A DNA stretch of 64,000 bases, taken from positions 62,001 to 126,000 of the forward strand of contig JAUHYD010000009.1 of the NCBI GenBank assembly GCA_030426665.1, given 5' to 3'. The first letter of the stretch is position 1. Each line of letters starts with the position of its first letter. The notes beneath the pieces are model-generated. The model was given only the letters and a program-made list of their open reading frames with translations, ran no database searches and had not been told where the DNA came from. This document shows positions 11,204-19,354 of this stretch, one piece after another. The stretch comes from Bacteroidia bacterium (lineage in GTDB: Bacteria; Bacteroidota; Bacteroidia; Chitinophagales; Chitinophagaceae). The position numbers were made by a program, and so were the translations under genes.

Positions 11204-11239
11204 TTTTAGTCTTATAGCTAAGACACATTTAATAGCATC

Positions 11240-12487
11240 ATGAAGTTACGTTTCTTAATTATTTTAGGGGTTATCGGTTTTGCTGAGTATTACAGCTTTA
11301 TACTGATAAAGTCCGCAGTTCGTAGTATGCAGCCCGTTTGGCGCACTTCTCTTATCACGACATATCTTGCATTTACCATATTGAGTTGGCTGGGGTTTAT
11401 TTTTTTCAGGCAGGTTAACTGGGCTGCAATGCCGCACCTGATTCGGAATGTTTACATAGCCTTTGTGTTAGGGTTTGTAGTTGGTAAGATATTGGTGATG
11501 TTAATAATGCTGGTGGACGATATTCGCAGACTATTCACCTGGGGGGCAACTTCCATGGCGTACCGGAACTCTCCGTCGGCAGACACAGGCGTCAAGATTG
11601 AACGGTCAACGTTCATGAAACAAGCGGCTCTTGTTGTGGGAGGCATTTCTCTATTGGGGTTTACCGGCGGTATTGCTAACCGATATCGGTATAGGGTTCG
11701 GAAGATGAAACTCAGTTTTGATGAGTTGCCGGATGCTTTTAAGGGCTTAAAGATTGTACAAATCTCAGACATCCATACGGGTAGTTTTGATGACCATGAT
11801 GCTGTTGCGCACGGTATCGACAGGGTAATGCATCAGGAGGCTGATATTATACTGTTTACCGGAGACCTTGTAAATAATATTGCAGATGAAGTTGATGACA
11901 AATACAAAGAAATTTTTTCCAGACTGAAAGCTCCGATGGGTGTTTATTCTACACTTGGGAATCATGATTATGGAGACTATGTCACATGGCCTTCGGCAGA
12001 AGCAAAGCGGGCCAATCTGGAAAAGCTGAAAGGTGTTCATAAGGAAGTAGGCTGGAGGTTATTGATGAATGAGCATATAGTGTTGGAGCGCGGAGAAGAA
12101 AAGATTGCACTCGTAGGTATTGAAAATTGGGGAGCAAAAGCAAACTTCCCGAAATATGGGGATATGAATAAAGCCTATGAAGGATTGTCTGAGAAGAACG
12201 TTCCCTTTAAGATATTGTTGTCTCATGATCCGTCACACTGGCGCGCAGAGGTGCTGGAAAAGTACAAAGATGTGCAGCTTACACTGAGTGGTCATACGCA
12301 CGGCATGCAGTTTGGCGTGGATAGTAAGTGGTTTAAATGGAGTCCCGTTCAATATCTATATAACGAGTGGGCCGGCATATACCGGGAAGGAAAACAGGCA
12401 TTATATGTCAATCGTGGTTTTGGCTTTTTAGGTTATCCGGGTCGGCTGGGTATCATGCCGGAGATTACTGTAATAGAGTTCGTGTAA
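11240..12487 (+). CDS. Membrane-anchored metallophosphoesterase (YkuE-like)
   Basis: 415 residues. The N-terminal ~140 residues hold about four hydrophobic segments (about 2-25, 38-57, 70-92 and 128-146). The calcineurin-like catalytic domain follows: QISDIHTG near 173, FTGDLVNN near 208, GNHDYGD near 240, LSHDPSHW near 330 and SGHTHGMQFG near 353, together forming the dinuclear metal site. The organisation resembles YkuE/YaeI-type enzymes acting on membrane phospholipid or isoprenoid phosphate substrates, but the substrate cannot be fixed here. It lies between the FMN reductase and ruvX on the same strand with 36- and 54-base gaps, possibly one transcript. Confidence 0.9.
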   Translation: MKLRFLIILGVIGFAEYYSFILIKSAVRSMQPVWRTSLITTYLAFTILSWLGFIFFRQVNWAAMPHLIRNVYIAFVLGFVVGKILVMLIMLVDDIRRLFTWGATSMAYRNSPSADTGVKIERSTFMKQAALVVGGISLLGFTGGIANRYRYRVRKMKLSFDELPDAFKGLKIVQISDIHTGSFDDHDAVAHGIDRVMHQEADIILFTGDLVNNIADEVDDKYKEIFSRLKAPMGVYSTLGNHDYGDYVTWPSAEAKRANLEKLKGVHKEVGWRLLMNEHIVLERGEEKIALVGIENWGAKANFPKYGDMNKAYEGLSEKNVPFKILLSHDPSHWRAEVLEKYKDVQLTLSGHTHGMQFGVDSKWFKWSPVQYLYNEWAGIYREGKQALYVNRGFGFLGYPGRLGIMPEITVIEFV

Positions 12488-12541
12488 GGAAAACGGGGCC
12501 TACGTTTGTCAGGATACCATAAGTTCAATTAATATCAATCA

Positions 12542-12958
12542 ATGGCCAGAATCATAGCTTTAGATATAGGGAAGAAAAGAACCGGTGTTGCGGTAAGCGA
12601 TCCAATGCAAATTATCGCAACCGGCTTAGAGACAGTAGAGACTGGTGTGCTTATTGGTTTTCTGAAGAAGTATATAGCCGCAGAAGAGGTGGAAACAGTC
12701 CTCGTTGGTTATCCCCTCAATCTTGATGATTCTCCTACTGACGCCACCCCGATTGTAGAGAAATTTATTCTTAAGTTCGGCAATGTTTTTCCCAATATGC
12801 CCGTCATTAAATGTGATGAACGCATGACATCTAAAATGGCAGCCCGTGAAATTTCCGGTATGGGGTTAAACAAGAAAGCCCGCGAACAAAAGGGATTGTT
12901 GGATCAGGTAAGTGCAGTTATGATGTTACAGGAGTATATGGAAAGACACCCGGATTAA
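12542..12958 (+). CDS. ruvX: Putative pre-16S rRNA nuclease / Holliday-junction-resolvase-like YqgF protein
   Basis: 138-residue RNase H-fold nuclease, also called YqgF. The first acidic motif is ALDIGKKRTGVAVSDP at residues 6-21, the second is around VGYPLNLDDSPTD (family VGlPlnldGs), and CDERMTSKMA carries the third. The C-terminal DQVSAVMMLQEYM segment contains the last Asp. The family is required for 16S rRNA 5' maturation in E. coli. Normal length. It is convergent with the AraC-type regulator; an inverted repeat AACTAATGC/GCATTAGTT overlaps the stop codon (12957-13011), with a loop too long to call a clear terminator. Confidence 0.93.
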   Translation: MARIIALDIGKKRTGVAVSDPMQIIATGLETVETGVLIGFLKKYIAAEEVETVLVGYPLNLDDSPTDATPIVEKFILKFGNVFPNMPVIKCDERMTSKMAAREISGMGLNKKAREQKGLLDQVSAVMMLQEYMERHPD

Positions 12959-13013
12959 CTAATGCTTTTTTTCTTCTATTAAGAACTAGATGGTTACTTT
13001 TTGCATTAGTTTT

Positions 13014-13583
13014 TCACACTTTGTCCAGCGGCGTTCTCGGGGGTGTTTTTTCAGTCTTGTATTGCTGCATGCTCATCCCTGTTTCTTTTCTGAATTGACC
13101 GGACAGGTGCTGCAACGTATTATACCCGGTGCTGTCAGCAATTTCTGAGAAGTTTAACTGATTTTCTTCTATCAACATCTTCACTCGCTCTATTCTTTGC
13201 AGAATGATGTATCGGTTTATGGTAACCCCTTCACACCGTACGAATACGGTATTCATGAACCGAAATGATTTCAGTGTTTTATTCTCCAAAAATGACCTGA
13301 TTTCTTTTCCGTTGCTGCTTTCTTTTTCTGAGGTGTGAATCAGCTCAATAATAGTAGCTTTTATTGTCGTAGTGAGCAATTCGTCTTCCGAGGCAACAAC
13401 ATCAAAACCACGAGCTTTCAGTTGCGTATGTAGTTGCTCTATTGGGTAACTCCTTCCTTCGAAGGTAGCTCTTCCCAATACCGTTTCTTTGGGAGTCAGC
13501 TTAAGGGACACAAGGATGTCGTCAACGGCCTCGATGCATCGGCGGCAGCACATCTGTTTGATATACACAGTATATGTATTCAT
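13014..13583 (-). CDS. AraC-type regulator with N-terminal HMA-like metal domain
   Basis: 189 residues in two parts. Residues 1-75 look like a ferredoxin-fold heavy-metal-associated domain: TVYIKQMCCRRCIEAVDDIL carries Cys12, Cys13 and Cys16 (MCCRRC in place of the usual MxCxxC), followed by a beta-alpha-beta pattern ending RGFDVVASED. Residues about 90-180 form an AraC-type double helix-turn-helix, with NFSEIADSTGYNTLQHLSGQFRKETGMSMQQYK as second motif. The sensor domain would make this a metal-responsive activator or repressor. Its position next to an HMA-domain exported protein, a Cys-rich protein and an MbnP/MbnH cluster points to copper, but the metal is inferred. A 44-base imperfect palindrome lies 33 bases upstream. 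Confidence 0.82.
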   Translation of the reverse strand: MNTYTVYIKQMCCRRCIEAVDDILVSLKLTPKETVLGRATFEGRSYPIEQLHTQLKARGFDVVASEDELLTTTIKATIIELIHTSEKESSNGKEIRSFLENKTLKSFRFMNTVFVRCEGVTINRYIILQRIERVKMLIEENQLNFSEIADSTGYNTLQHLSGQFRKETGMSMQQYKTEKTPPRTPLDKV

Positions 13584-13615
13584 TATGTTTTATGCTCGAA
13601 ATGTTTGAGTCCTGA

Positions 13616-13659
13616 GTACGGTGTTTCAATACAGGGCAACCCGTATTAAAACACCGTAC
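13616..13659. promoter_or_regulatory. Long inverted repeat upstream of the HMA-AraC regulator gene
   Basis: The outer arms GTACGGTGTTT/AAACACCGTAC are a perfect 11-bp match; inner AATAC/GTATT and GG/CC pairs extend the dyad, with two mismatches and a very short loop. It sits between the stop of the HMA-domain gene and the start of the regulator gene. No T-run follows on the minus strand, so an operator or leader structure is as likely as a terminator. Confidence 0.5.
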
Positions 13660-13768
13660 ACTGTTCCCAACACTTTAGTTATACTAATAGTGAATGTAGA
13701 TAAGCTCCATAATGTACTATGGAGGAGGGTTTTATCCCGTCATTAAATATGCACAGAATTAACGCGCA

Positions 13769-14122
13769 TTACTCCGGACGCTCGTACTGGCAGCATTTGT
13801 GAAGGCCGTTGTAAGCGTCATCACTTGCACGTACCTCATCAGAGTCATAGCCGGCATCAGCAATTTTCTGCTTAATTTCAGTCATGCTGATTTTAGAAGG
13901 GTCATACGTGACCTCAAGCATTTTAGATTCTTTGTTCCAGTTATTCTGCTTGATGCCATCCTTTTTTCTTAGCGCGCCTTCTATGTTTTTCTTACACATT
14001 CCGCAATTGCCGTAGATTTTTACGGTTTCGGTTTTGGTATCGCCCTTGGCAATAGCATCAATATTACCCGTTAGCAGGGCGCAAAATATCATTAGAATTG
14101 AAAACTTGATTGTTGCTTTCAT
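13769..14122 (-). CDS. Exported heavy-metal-associated (HMA) domain protein
   Basis: 117 residues. Signal peptide about 1-26 (MKATIKFSILMIFCALLTGNIDAIA). One HMA domain follows: TVKIYGNCGMCKKNIEGAL carries the metal-binding CxxC (NCGMCKK), then MLEVTYDPSKISMTEIKQKIADAGYDSDEV completes the beta-alpha-beta-beta fold. The tail HKCCQYERPE has a second Cys pair; this His-Cys-Cys ending recurs in small Bacteroidota HMA proteins. Likely a periplasmic Cu(I)-type metallochaperone or sink. It sits between the HYC_CC_PP-like gene and the HMA-AraC regulator, all on the minus strand. Confidence 0.88.
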   Translation of the reverse strand: MKATIKFSILMIFCALLTGNIDAIAKGDTKTETVKIYGNCGMCKKNIEGALRKKDGIKQNNWNKESKMLEVTYDPSKISMTEIKQKIADAGYDSDEVRASDDAYNGLHKCCQYERPE

Positions 14123-14259
14123 TTTGTATTGATTTTATATTTTAAATGTTTGATTTTTTCTGTTTAGCTAGCTCAGTTTGTGTTGCACAAGAAGCCTGAA
14201 CTGCAAAGTTGCCGGTATAGCAGCAACATACCTCAAATATTACACTTGCAATATAGGTA

Positions 14260-14661
14260 TCAAATACGGAAGTTCTGAAACTGAATGTATATTGAACAGG
14301 TTCGCCAATATGAAGGAGGGGCATTAGCAAGAAATACATCAGACTGTCCTATTTTATATGAAAATACAGGATGTGACTGAGCAGAAAACAAAACACTATT
14401 GTCGACTTTTGTGTTTTTGAAGTCAATTCCAACGAAACCCTGTGCCTTTTGATCTCCCGTTTTAAAAGTCTTATGCTCTTCTGTGCAACACTTATTAGAG
14501 CATTTGTCTTTCTTCATCCCACAATGATCGCAATGGTCGGATTTGTCCTCTATGAAACTTACGCGAACCAGCTTACCCATACAATATTGTAGGTGCACCG
14601 TTGCCCCAACTGTCATGGAGAAATATAAGACTGCAAGTATGGTTACGAAAAAATGCTTCAT
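14260..14661 (-). CDS. Small exported Cys-rich protein, HYC_CC_PP-like family
   Basis: 133 residues with a signal peptide (MKHFFVTILAVLYFSMTVGA). After it comes HLQYCMGKL (the H-Y-C element), then the Cys/His-rich DHCDHCGMKKDKCSNKCCTEEH with a CC pair, and later LANAPPSYW with the PP pair. This arrangement matches small Bacteroidota proteins usually found beside HMA-domain proteins and copper-type TonB receptors. The cluster of six Cys and several His/Met suggests metal binding in the periplasm. An in-frame ATG lies four codons upstream, but the start at 14661 gives a better signal peptide. Family call is from pattern memory. Confidence 0.65.
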   Translation of the reverse strand: MKHFFVTILAVLYFSMTVGATVHLQYCMGKLVRVSFIEDKSDHCDHCGMKKDKCSNKCCTEEHKTFKTGDQKAQGFVGIDFKNTKVDNSVLFSAQSHPVFSYKIGQSDVFLANAPPSYWRTCSIYIQFQNFRI

Positions 14662-14971
14662 TGGAAATGTCACGTAGCTTGTAACGGATACAAATATACA
14701 GCATATTCGTTCCTTGATTGTTACATGATTTTGCCAGAAGTTTACAAGATTAACGATTGATTCAAGTAATATTTCATGATAGAGTTTTTACACGCATCCG
14801 GTAGTTCACATTATAATCTATCATTTAAATTGTATTGTTTTTACACAAAATCACAAAATATTTATACTTACTTGATTAACGGACTGATAATTATCAAAAC
14901 TTGGTAGATTTGTAGGTAATGTCCGATAGAGACATAGGTTTGTTAATAGAATAATTCATAAAATATCTGGT
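14662..14971. promoter_or_regulatory. Divergent intergenic region of the metal-handling cluster
   Basis: About 310 AT-rich bases between the HYC_CC_PP-like gene (minus) and the MbnP-like gene (plus). It must hold promoters for both directions. TAGATTTG at 14905-14912 fits the -7 box TAnnTTTG, reading toward the MbnP-like gene with a 5' leader of roughly 50 bases; no good -33 box is seen at the expected distance. No ORF, RNA gene or obvious dyad was found here. Confidence 0.45.
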
Positions 14972-15949
14972 ATGATGATAAAAAATACATTCAGGACTTT
15001 GTTATTGGCGATGTTGTGCTCCTTTGGTATTGCACATGCGCAAACGCCTATAGATTTGCATATTACACATAAGCTTGGTGGTTCAACGGATTTTGGTTTC
15101 GGTGTTGCTACCACCAACGATCTTGGAAACGATTTTAACGTAACCAGGTTACAATATTATATTTCCCGAATCAGTATCACGCATGACGGTGGTACGGTCA
15201 CGGATGTGCCCAATCATTACATTTTGGCAGATGGTGCTGCAAATGTGGTTGAGTTTTTGGGCTCATACTCAATTACAAGTGTCGAGTCTATTTCATTCTA
15301 TGTAGGTGTGGATACTCCGCTAAATCATGCTGATCCTTCTTTGCAGCCATCCGGCCATCCGTTGGAGCCTAAATCGCCATCTATGCATTGGGGATGGGCT
15401 GCTGGTTACAGGTTTGTAGCAATCGAAGGCAAATCCGGTAGTGGGCTCGGGCAGGACTATCAAGTTCATGCATTAGGTGATGCACAATATTATAAGGTTA
15501 CTGTCCCGGTTTCGGGGTTTGGGGTCGGCGGAAAAATAATTATTGCTTTGAATGGCGATTATGTGCAGGCTTTGAAAGGTATTGACGTGTCTTCAGGTGT
15601 AATTGCACACGGAGAAGGGAGTATTGAAGTACAGGTGTTACAGAATTTCCGGGACTATGTATTTTCTGCGGGCACGCCGGTTTCTGTGAAAAGTCATGTA
15701 GTTGTTGAAGATGCTGTTTCCGTCTATCCTAATCCAGCAGTTGCAGGTGTGTCTACTATAGACTTTGGAACTGTGAAGCAGGAGGCAGATGTAATGGTAA
15801 CAGATATACTGGGTAAGGAAGTATTTAATGCTCATAAGCGCTCAGGCGATAATGCTATTTCCATAAAATTGAACGCTTCCGGAATGTACTTTGTAACTAT
15901 TCAGTTGTCTGATGGCAGCCTGTTGACACGCAAATTGTCTGTGCAATAA
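14972..15949 (+). CDS. MbnP-like copper-binding protein with T9SS type A sorting domain
   Basis: 325 residues. Signal peptide 1-24 (ends GIAHAQ). Residues about 26-235 match the MbnP family: LQYYISRISI near 60-70, the segment VGVDTPLNH, then SMHWGW at 137-142 followed by AGYRFVAIEG. In characterised methanotroph MbnP a Trp is oxidised to kynurenine by the di-haem enzyme MbnH to build the copper site; H139, W140 and W142 are the obvious candidates here. The C-terminal ~78 residues (VYPNPAVAG onward, VTDILGKEVF, SGMYFVTI) form a T9SS type A signal, so the protein should reach the cell surface or medium. The next gene starts one base after its stop and encodes an MbnH-like enzyme. Confidence 0.85.
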   Translation: MMIKNTFRTLLLAMLCSFGIAHAQTPIDLHITHKLGGSTDFGFGVATTNDLGNDFNVTRLQYYISRISITHDGGTVTDVPNHYILADGAANVVEFLGSYSITSVESISFYVGVDTPLNHADPSLQPSGHPLEPKSPSMHWGWAAGYRFVAIEGKSGSGLGQDYQVHALGDAQYYKVTVPVSGFGVGGKIIIALNGDYVQALKGIDVSSGVIAHGEGSIEVQVLQNFRDYVFSAGTPVSVKSHVVVEDAVSVYPNPAVAGVSTIDFGTVKQEADVMVTDILGKEVFNAHKRSGDNAISIKLNASGMYFVTIQLSDGSLLTRKLSVQ

Positions 15950-15950
15950 T

Positions 15951-16985
15951 ATGATGCAGCGGTGCTGTTTCATTGCATTACTTTTTCTTTCGCTCGGTCT
16001 GGTTTTATCTTGTTCGAAGAAAGAAGTGCAACCGAACGAAATTGCCGGGTTGACTGACGTGCCGGAATGGTTTCCTGAGATTCCATTCCCTGACGAAAAT
16101 CAATTTACTGAAGCAAAGTGGCTGTTGGGTAAGAAATTGTTTTTTGACAAGATGTTATCCGTTGACAATTCTATCAGCTGTGCGTCTTGCCATAAACCCG
16201 AATTAGCGTTCAGCGATAACATTGATTTTAGCATTGGAGCAGGAGGGCTGTCAGGTCGCCGAAATGCACCTGCTCTTGGCAATGTTGCTTACCATCCTTA
16301 TTATACCAGAGAGGGAGGAGTGCCGACATTAGAAATGCAGATACTGGTGCCGATTCAGGAGCACGATGAGTTTAACTTCAATATTGTTGATATTGCTGAG
16401 CGAATGAAGCAAGATTCGGCATATATCAGGATGAGTAAGGAAGTGTTTGACAGAAAGCCCGACCCGTACGTTATTACACGTGCTATTGCTACTTTCGAAC
16501 GTACCCTTATTACGGGAAACAGCAAGTACGATCAGTATGTAAACGGTGGTGATAAAGGTGCTATGTCTGCATCAGAAGTTAGAGGCATGGATTTATTCTT
16601 TGGAGCTAAAGCTAATTGCGGAAGTTGCCATTCCGGGTTCAACTTTACCGACTATTCATTTAAGAATAACGGATTGTATAAAGAATATGCAGATAATGGA
16701 CGGGAAAGGTTTACAAAAGACACCGCCGATAGGGCTTTGTTTAAAGTGCCGTCTTTACGAAATGTCGGTCTTACTGCCCCCTATATGCACGATGGCTCTG
16801 TAACGACACTCGAAGCAGTAGTTGAGCACTACAATTCAGGCGGGCAACCGCATAGTAACCGTAGTGAACTTATTAAACCGCTATCTCTGACAAGTCAGGA
16901 AAAACAAGGTTTAGTCGCGTTCCTGAATGCACTAACAGATATTGATTTTGTGACAAACAAAAGTTTCAAGAATGAAAGTGAATAA
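15951..16985 (+). CDS. MbnH/MauG-type di-haem cytochrome c peroxidase family lipoprotein
   Basis: 344 residues. The lipoprotein signal ends at LVLSC (Cys21). Two c-type haem motifs: CASCH at 77-81 and CGSCH at 223-227, each in the family context (SCHKPELAFSD, SCHSGFNFTD). FKVPSLRNVGLTAPYMHDG near 265 is the family's second-haem region. MauG/MbnH enzymes use high-valent di-haem chemistry to oxidise Trp residues of a partner protein; the adjacent MbnP-like gene (one-base gap) is the expected partner. The lipid anchor would hold the enzyme on the periplasmic side of a membrane. It overlaps the following paralogous gene by 14 bases. Confidence 0.9.
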   Translation: MMQRCCFIALLFLSLGLVLSCSKKEVQPNEIAGLTDVPEWFPEIPFPDENQFTEAKWLLGKKLFFDKMLSVDNSISCASCHKPELAFSDNIDFSIGAGGLSGRRNAPALGNVAYHPYYTREGGVPTLEMQILVPIQEHDEFNFNIVDIAERMKQDSAYIRMSKEVFDRKPDPYVITRAIATFERTLITGNSKYDQYVNGGDKGAMSASEVRGMDLFFGAKANCGSCHSGFNFTDYSFKNNGLYKEYADNGRERFTKDTADRALFKVPSLRNVGLTAPYMHDGSVTTLEAVVEHYNSGGQPHSNRSELIKPLSLTSQEKQGLVAFLNALTDIDFVTNKSFKNESE

Positions 16986-18057
16986 GATATTTTTATCGGG
17001 AGTATTAGTTCTAATCGTTTTGACTTTGAGCTATTGTAAAAAGGATGAAGAGTCGCCTGGAGTGCTGGATACCACAGCTTATTCATTTGATGCCGGCAGG
17101 TTTCCTCCCCCCAATTTTAACGGCAACTTGCCGACGAAAGAAGGAGTAAAGCTGGGCCGCATGTTGTTTTACGAAAAAATGATGTCAAGAGATGGCACTC
17201 AGGCATGTGCAAGTTGCCACATGCAGGCATTTGCGTTTTCTGATACCGCAAGGTTCTCTAAAGGTCTTGACGGTAAGATTGGTAAACGGCAGGCAATGGG
17301 TGTTTTCAATACAGCCTGGCATACAAATGAATTCTTTTGGGATGGTAGGGCGCATTTGTTGAGAGATCAGTCGCTGATGCCAATTGAAAACCCATTGGAA
17401 ATGGACGAAACTTTAGAAAATGTCATCAGCAAGTTATCTGCAAGTGATATGTATCGTAAGCAATTCGTACGTGCTTTCGGCAGCGATGAGATAACATCGG
17501 AAAAGATGTCTCTTGCTATGGAGCAATTTATGAATACAATCGTCTCTAACCAATCGAAGTATGACAAATTCCTCGCCGGGGCAGCGACCCTTACAGCTAG
17601 CGAAGAAAACGGGAGAAGGTTGTTTTTTCTCGAATACAATGAGTTTATTGAAGATTCATCAGGAGCAGATTGTGCACATTGCCACGGTGGTTTTAACTTT
17701 TCAAACAATGATTATCGAAACAATGGTCTGGACATATTGTCTGACATCGCAGATTTTGGGCGTGAAAATGTAACAACAAATCCTGCAGATAAAGGGACAT
17801 TCAAGGTGACTTCATTGAGAAATATTGCGTTAACTGCGCCTTATATGCATGATGGCAGATTTAGTACGCTCGAAGAGGTATTAGAGCATTATAACAATGG
17901 AATAAAAGAATCTCCTTCTCTTGACCCTGCATTGAGGGCAACAATGAGCACAGGGCTGAGACTTTCTGAGCAGGATAAAGCAGATATTATTGCATTCCTG
18001 AAAACACTCACTGACGAGAGTTTGGCGACAGATGAAAGATTTTCAAGCCCCTTTTGA
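16972..18057 (+). CDS. Second MauG/MbnH-type di-haem cytochrome c peroxidase family lipoprotein
   Basis: 361 residues, paralogous to the preceding gene. A hydrophobic signal ends at LTLSYC (Cys22, a likely lipobox). Haem motifs are CASCH at 79-83 and CAHCH at 234-238. FKVTSLRNIALTAPYMHDG repeats the family signature. Its start lies inside the 3' end of the preceding gene, so the two are co-translated. Having two di-haem enzymes beside one MbnP is notable: one may be the kynurenine-forming enzyme and the other a peroxidase or electron carrier, but sequence alone does not assign the roles. Confidence 0.9.
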   Translation: MKVNKIFLSGVLVLIVLTLSYCKKDEESPGVLDTTAYSFDAGRFPPPNFNGNLPTKEGVKLGRMLFYEKMMSRDGTQACASCHMQAFAFSDTARFSKGLDGKIGKRQAMGVFNTAWHTNEFFWDGRAHLLRDQSLMPIENPLEMDETLENVISKLSASDMYRKQFVRAFGSDEITSEKMSLAMEQFMNTIVSNQSKYDKFLAGAATLTASEENGRRLFFLEYNEFIEDSSGADCAHCHGGFNFSNNDYRNNGLDILSDIADFGRENVTTNPADKGTFKVTSLRNIALTAPYMHDGRFSTLEEVLEHYNNGIKESPSLDPALRATMSTGLRLSEQDKADIIAFLKTLTDESLATDERFSSPF

Positions 18058-18106
18058 CCGTAACTGCTATTTTTGTAGGTATCGTTCATTAATCTGAAGT
18101 GTATTT

Positions 18107-19354
18107 GTGTTATTGTACCGCCTGTTTTTGTTGATTTATCGTTTCGGCATCGGATTGAGTGCTGTCGGCAATGACAAGGCTAAAAAGTGGATAGAAGGCA
18201 GAAAAGACTGGCGGAGGAAATATGCAGATTTACTCCCGGCAGGTCAAAAGCGAATTTGGATTCACTGCGCTTCGCTTGGAGAGTACGAACAGGCAAAGCC
18301 GTTAATTGCACTACTTAAGGCTCAGTATTCCGATTATAATGTTGTACTTACATTTTTCTCCCCATCAGGCTTTGAGGCATACAGAAAGTCTGATTTTGTA
18401 GATTACGTGTTTTACCTTCCGCTTGACAGTAAGTCGGCCGCACGTGACTTTATAGGCATTGTTCGTCCGTCTTTAGTGCTTTTTGTGAAGTACGAGTTTT
18501 GGTATTACTACTTAAGCACGCTGAAGTCATCTGGTGTTCCGGTGTTACTGGTGGCCGCTGCTTTTAGGGGCAGTCAACCATTTTTTAAATGGTACGGTGG
18601 CTTTTTTAGAAACGTACTTAATTGTTTTACGCATATTCATGTTCAGGACGAAGCTTCAGCAGAGTTATTGAGGCAGGTCGGCATATCAGATAATGTTAGC
18701 GTCACAGGAGATACCCGATACGATAGAGTAGGGACTATTGCAGAGACAGTTCATCCTATTCCAATAGTGGACAAATTCAAAGGAGATGGTAATATTCTGA
18801 TAGCAGGTAGCACTTGGCCCGACGATGAAAATGCACTGCAACATTGTGTTTCGTTGCTGCCTGACAACTGGAAGATGATCATTGCTCCACACGAAGTGGA
18901 TGCCGGCCATGTCCGACAGGTTCTCGATTTATTTGGAGGTGATGCCGTGTTGTTTTCTGAATTGGAAAAAGGAAGTGAATCAGGCAATGCCAAAGTGCTG
19001 ATTATTGATAATATTGGTATGTTGTCTCGGTTGTATGCTTATGGCACAATTGCATATGTAGGAGGTGGGTTCCAAAAAGGTGGTATTCACAATGTGTTGG
19101 AACCCGCGGTATTTGGTTTGCCTGTTGTTATAGGTCCGGTATATGAGAAATTTGTGGAGGCTGTGCGATTGGTGTCGCTTGGGGCCGTTATCCCTATAGG
19201 AGACGCTGCTCAGGCGGTGCCGGTAGTTTCCGGGTTAATTAGTAACGAACAATTAAGGTTGGACATCAAAAAGACTTTGACCGCGTTCATGCGAGAAAAT
19301 TTAGGAGCGTCAAAGCGCGTAATATCTCAAATCCTCATGTCGCACTATATATAG
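18107..19354 (+). CDS. waaA: 3-deoxy-D-manno-octulosonic acid (Kdo) transferase
   Basis: 415-residue GT30 glycosyltransferase (also kdtA) that adds Kdo to lipid A precursor at the inner membrane. An N-terminal hydrophobic segment (LLYRLFLLIYRFGIGL) anchors it. IWIHCASLGEYEQAKPLI near residue 50 carries the Gly-Glu catalytic motif. The C-terminal Rossmann domain has GDTRYDRV, AGSTWPDDE, IAPHEVD and GGGFQKGGIHNVLEPA, all typical of WaaA. The start is a GTG at 18107; TATTTTTG at 18068 could be its -7 box. Normal length. Confidence 0.94.
   Translation: MLLYRLFLLIYRFGIGLSAVGNDKAKKWIEGRKDWRRKYADLLPAGQKRIWIHCASLGEYEQAKPLIALLKAQYSDYNVVLTFFSPSGFEAYRKSDFVDYVFYLPLDSKSAARDFIGIVRPSLVLFVKYEFWYYYLSTLKSSGVPVLLVAAAFRGSQPFFKWYGGFFRNVLNCFTHIHVQDEASAELLRQVGISDNVSVTGDTRYDRVGTIAETVHPIPIVDKFKGDGNILIAGSTWPDDENALQHCVSLLPDNWKMIIAPHEVDAGHVRQVLDLFGGDAVLFSELEKGSESGNAKVLIIDNIGMLSRLYAYGTIAYVGGGFQKGGIHNVLEPAVFGLPVVIGPVYEKFVEAVRLVSLGAVIPIGDAAQAVPVVSGLISNEQLRLDIKKTLTAFMRENLGASKRVISQILMSHYI

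Noticed and set aside
12957-13011. Terminator between ruvX and the regulator gene
   Set aside because: The AACTAATGC/GCATTAGTT arms are 37 bases apart and overlap the stop codon; too weak to list as a feature.
14142-14339. 65-codon minus-strand frame overlapping the HYC_CC_PP-like gene
   Set aside because: It overlaps the end of a better-supported gene in another frame and its Cys/Phe-rich translation has no domain.
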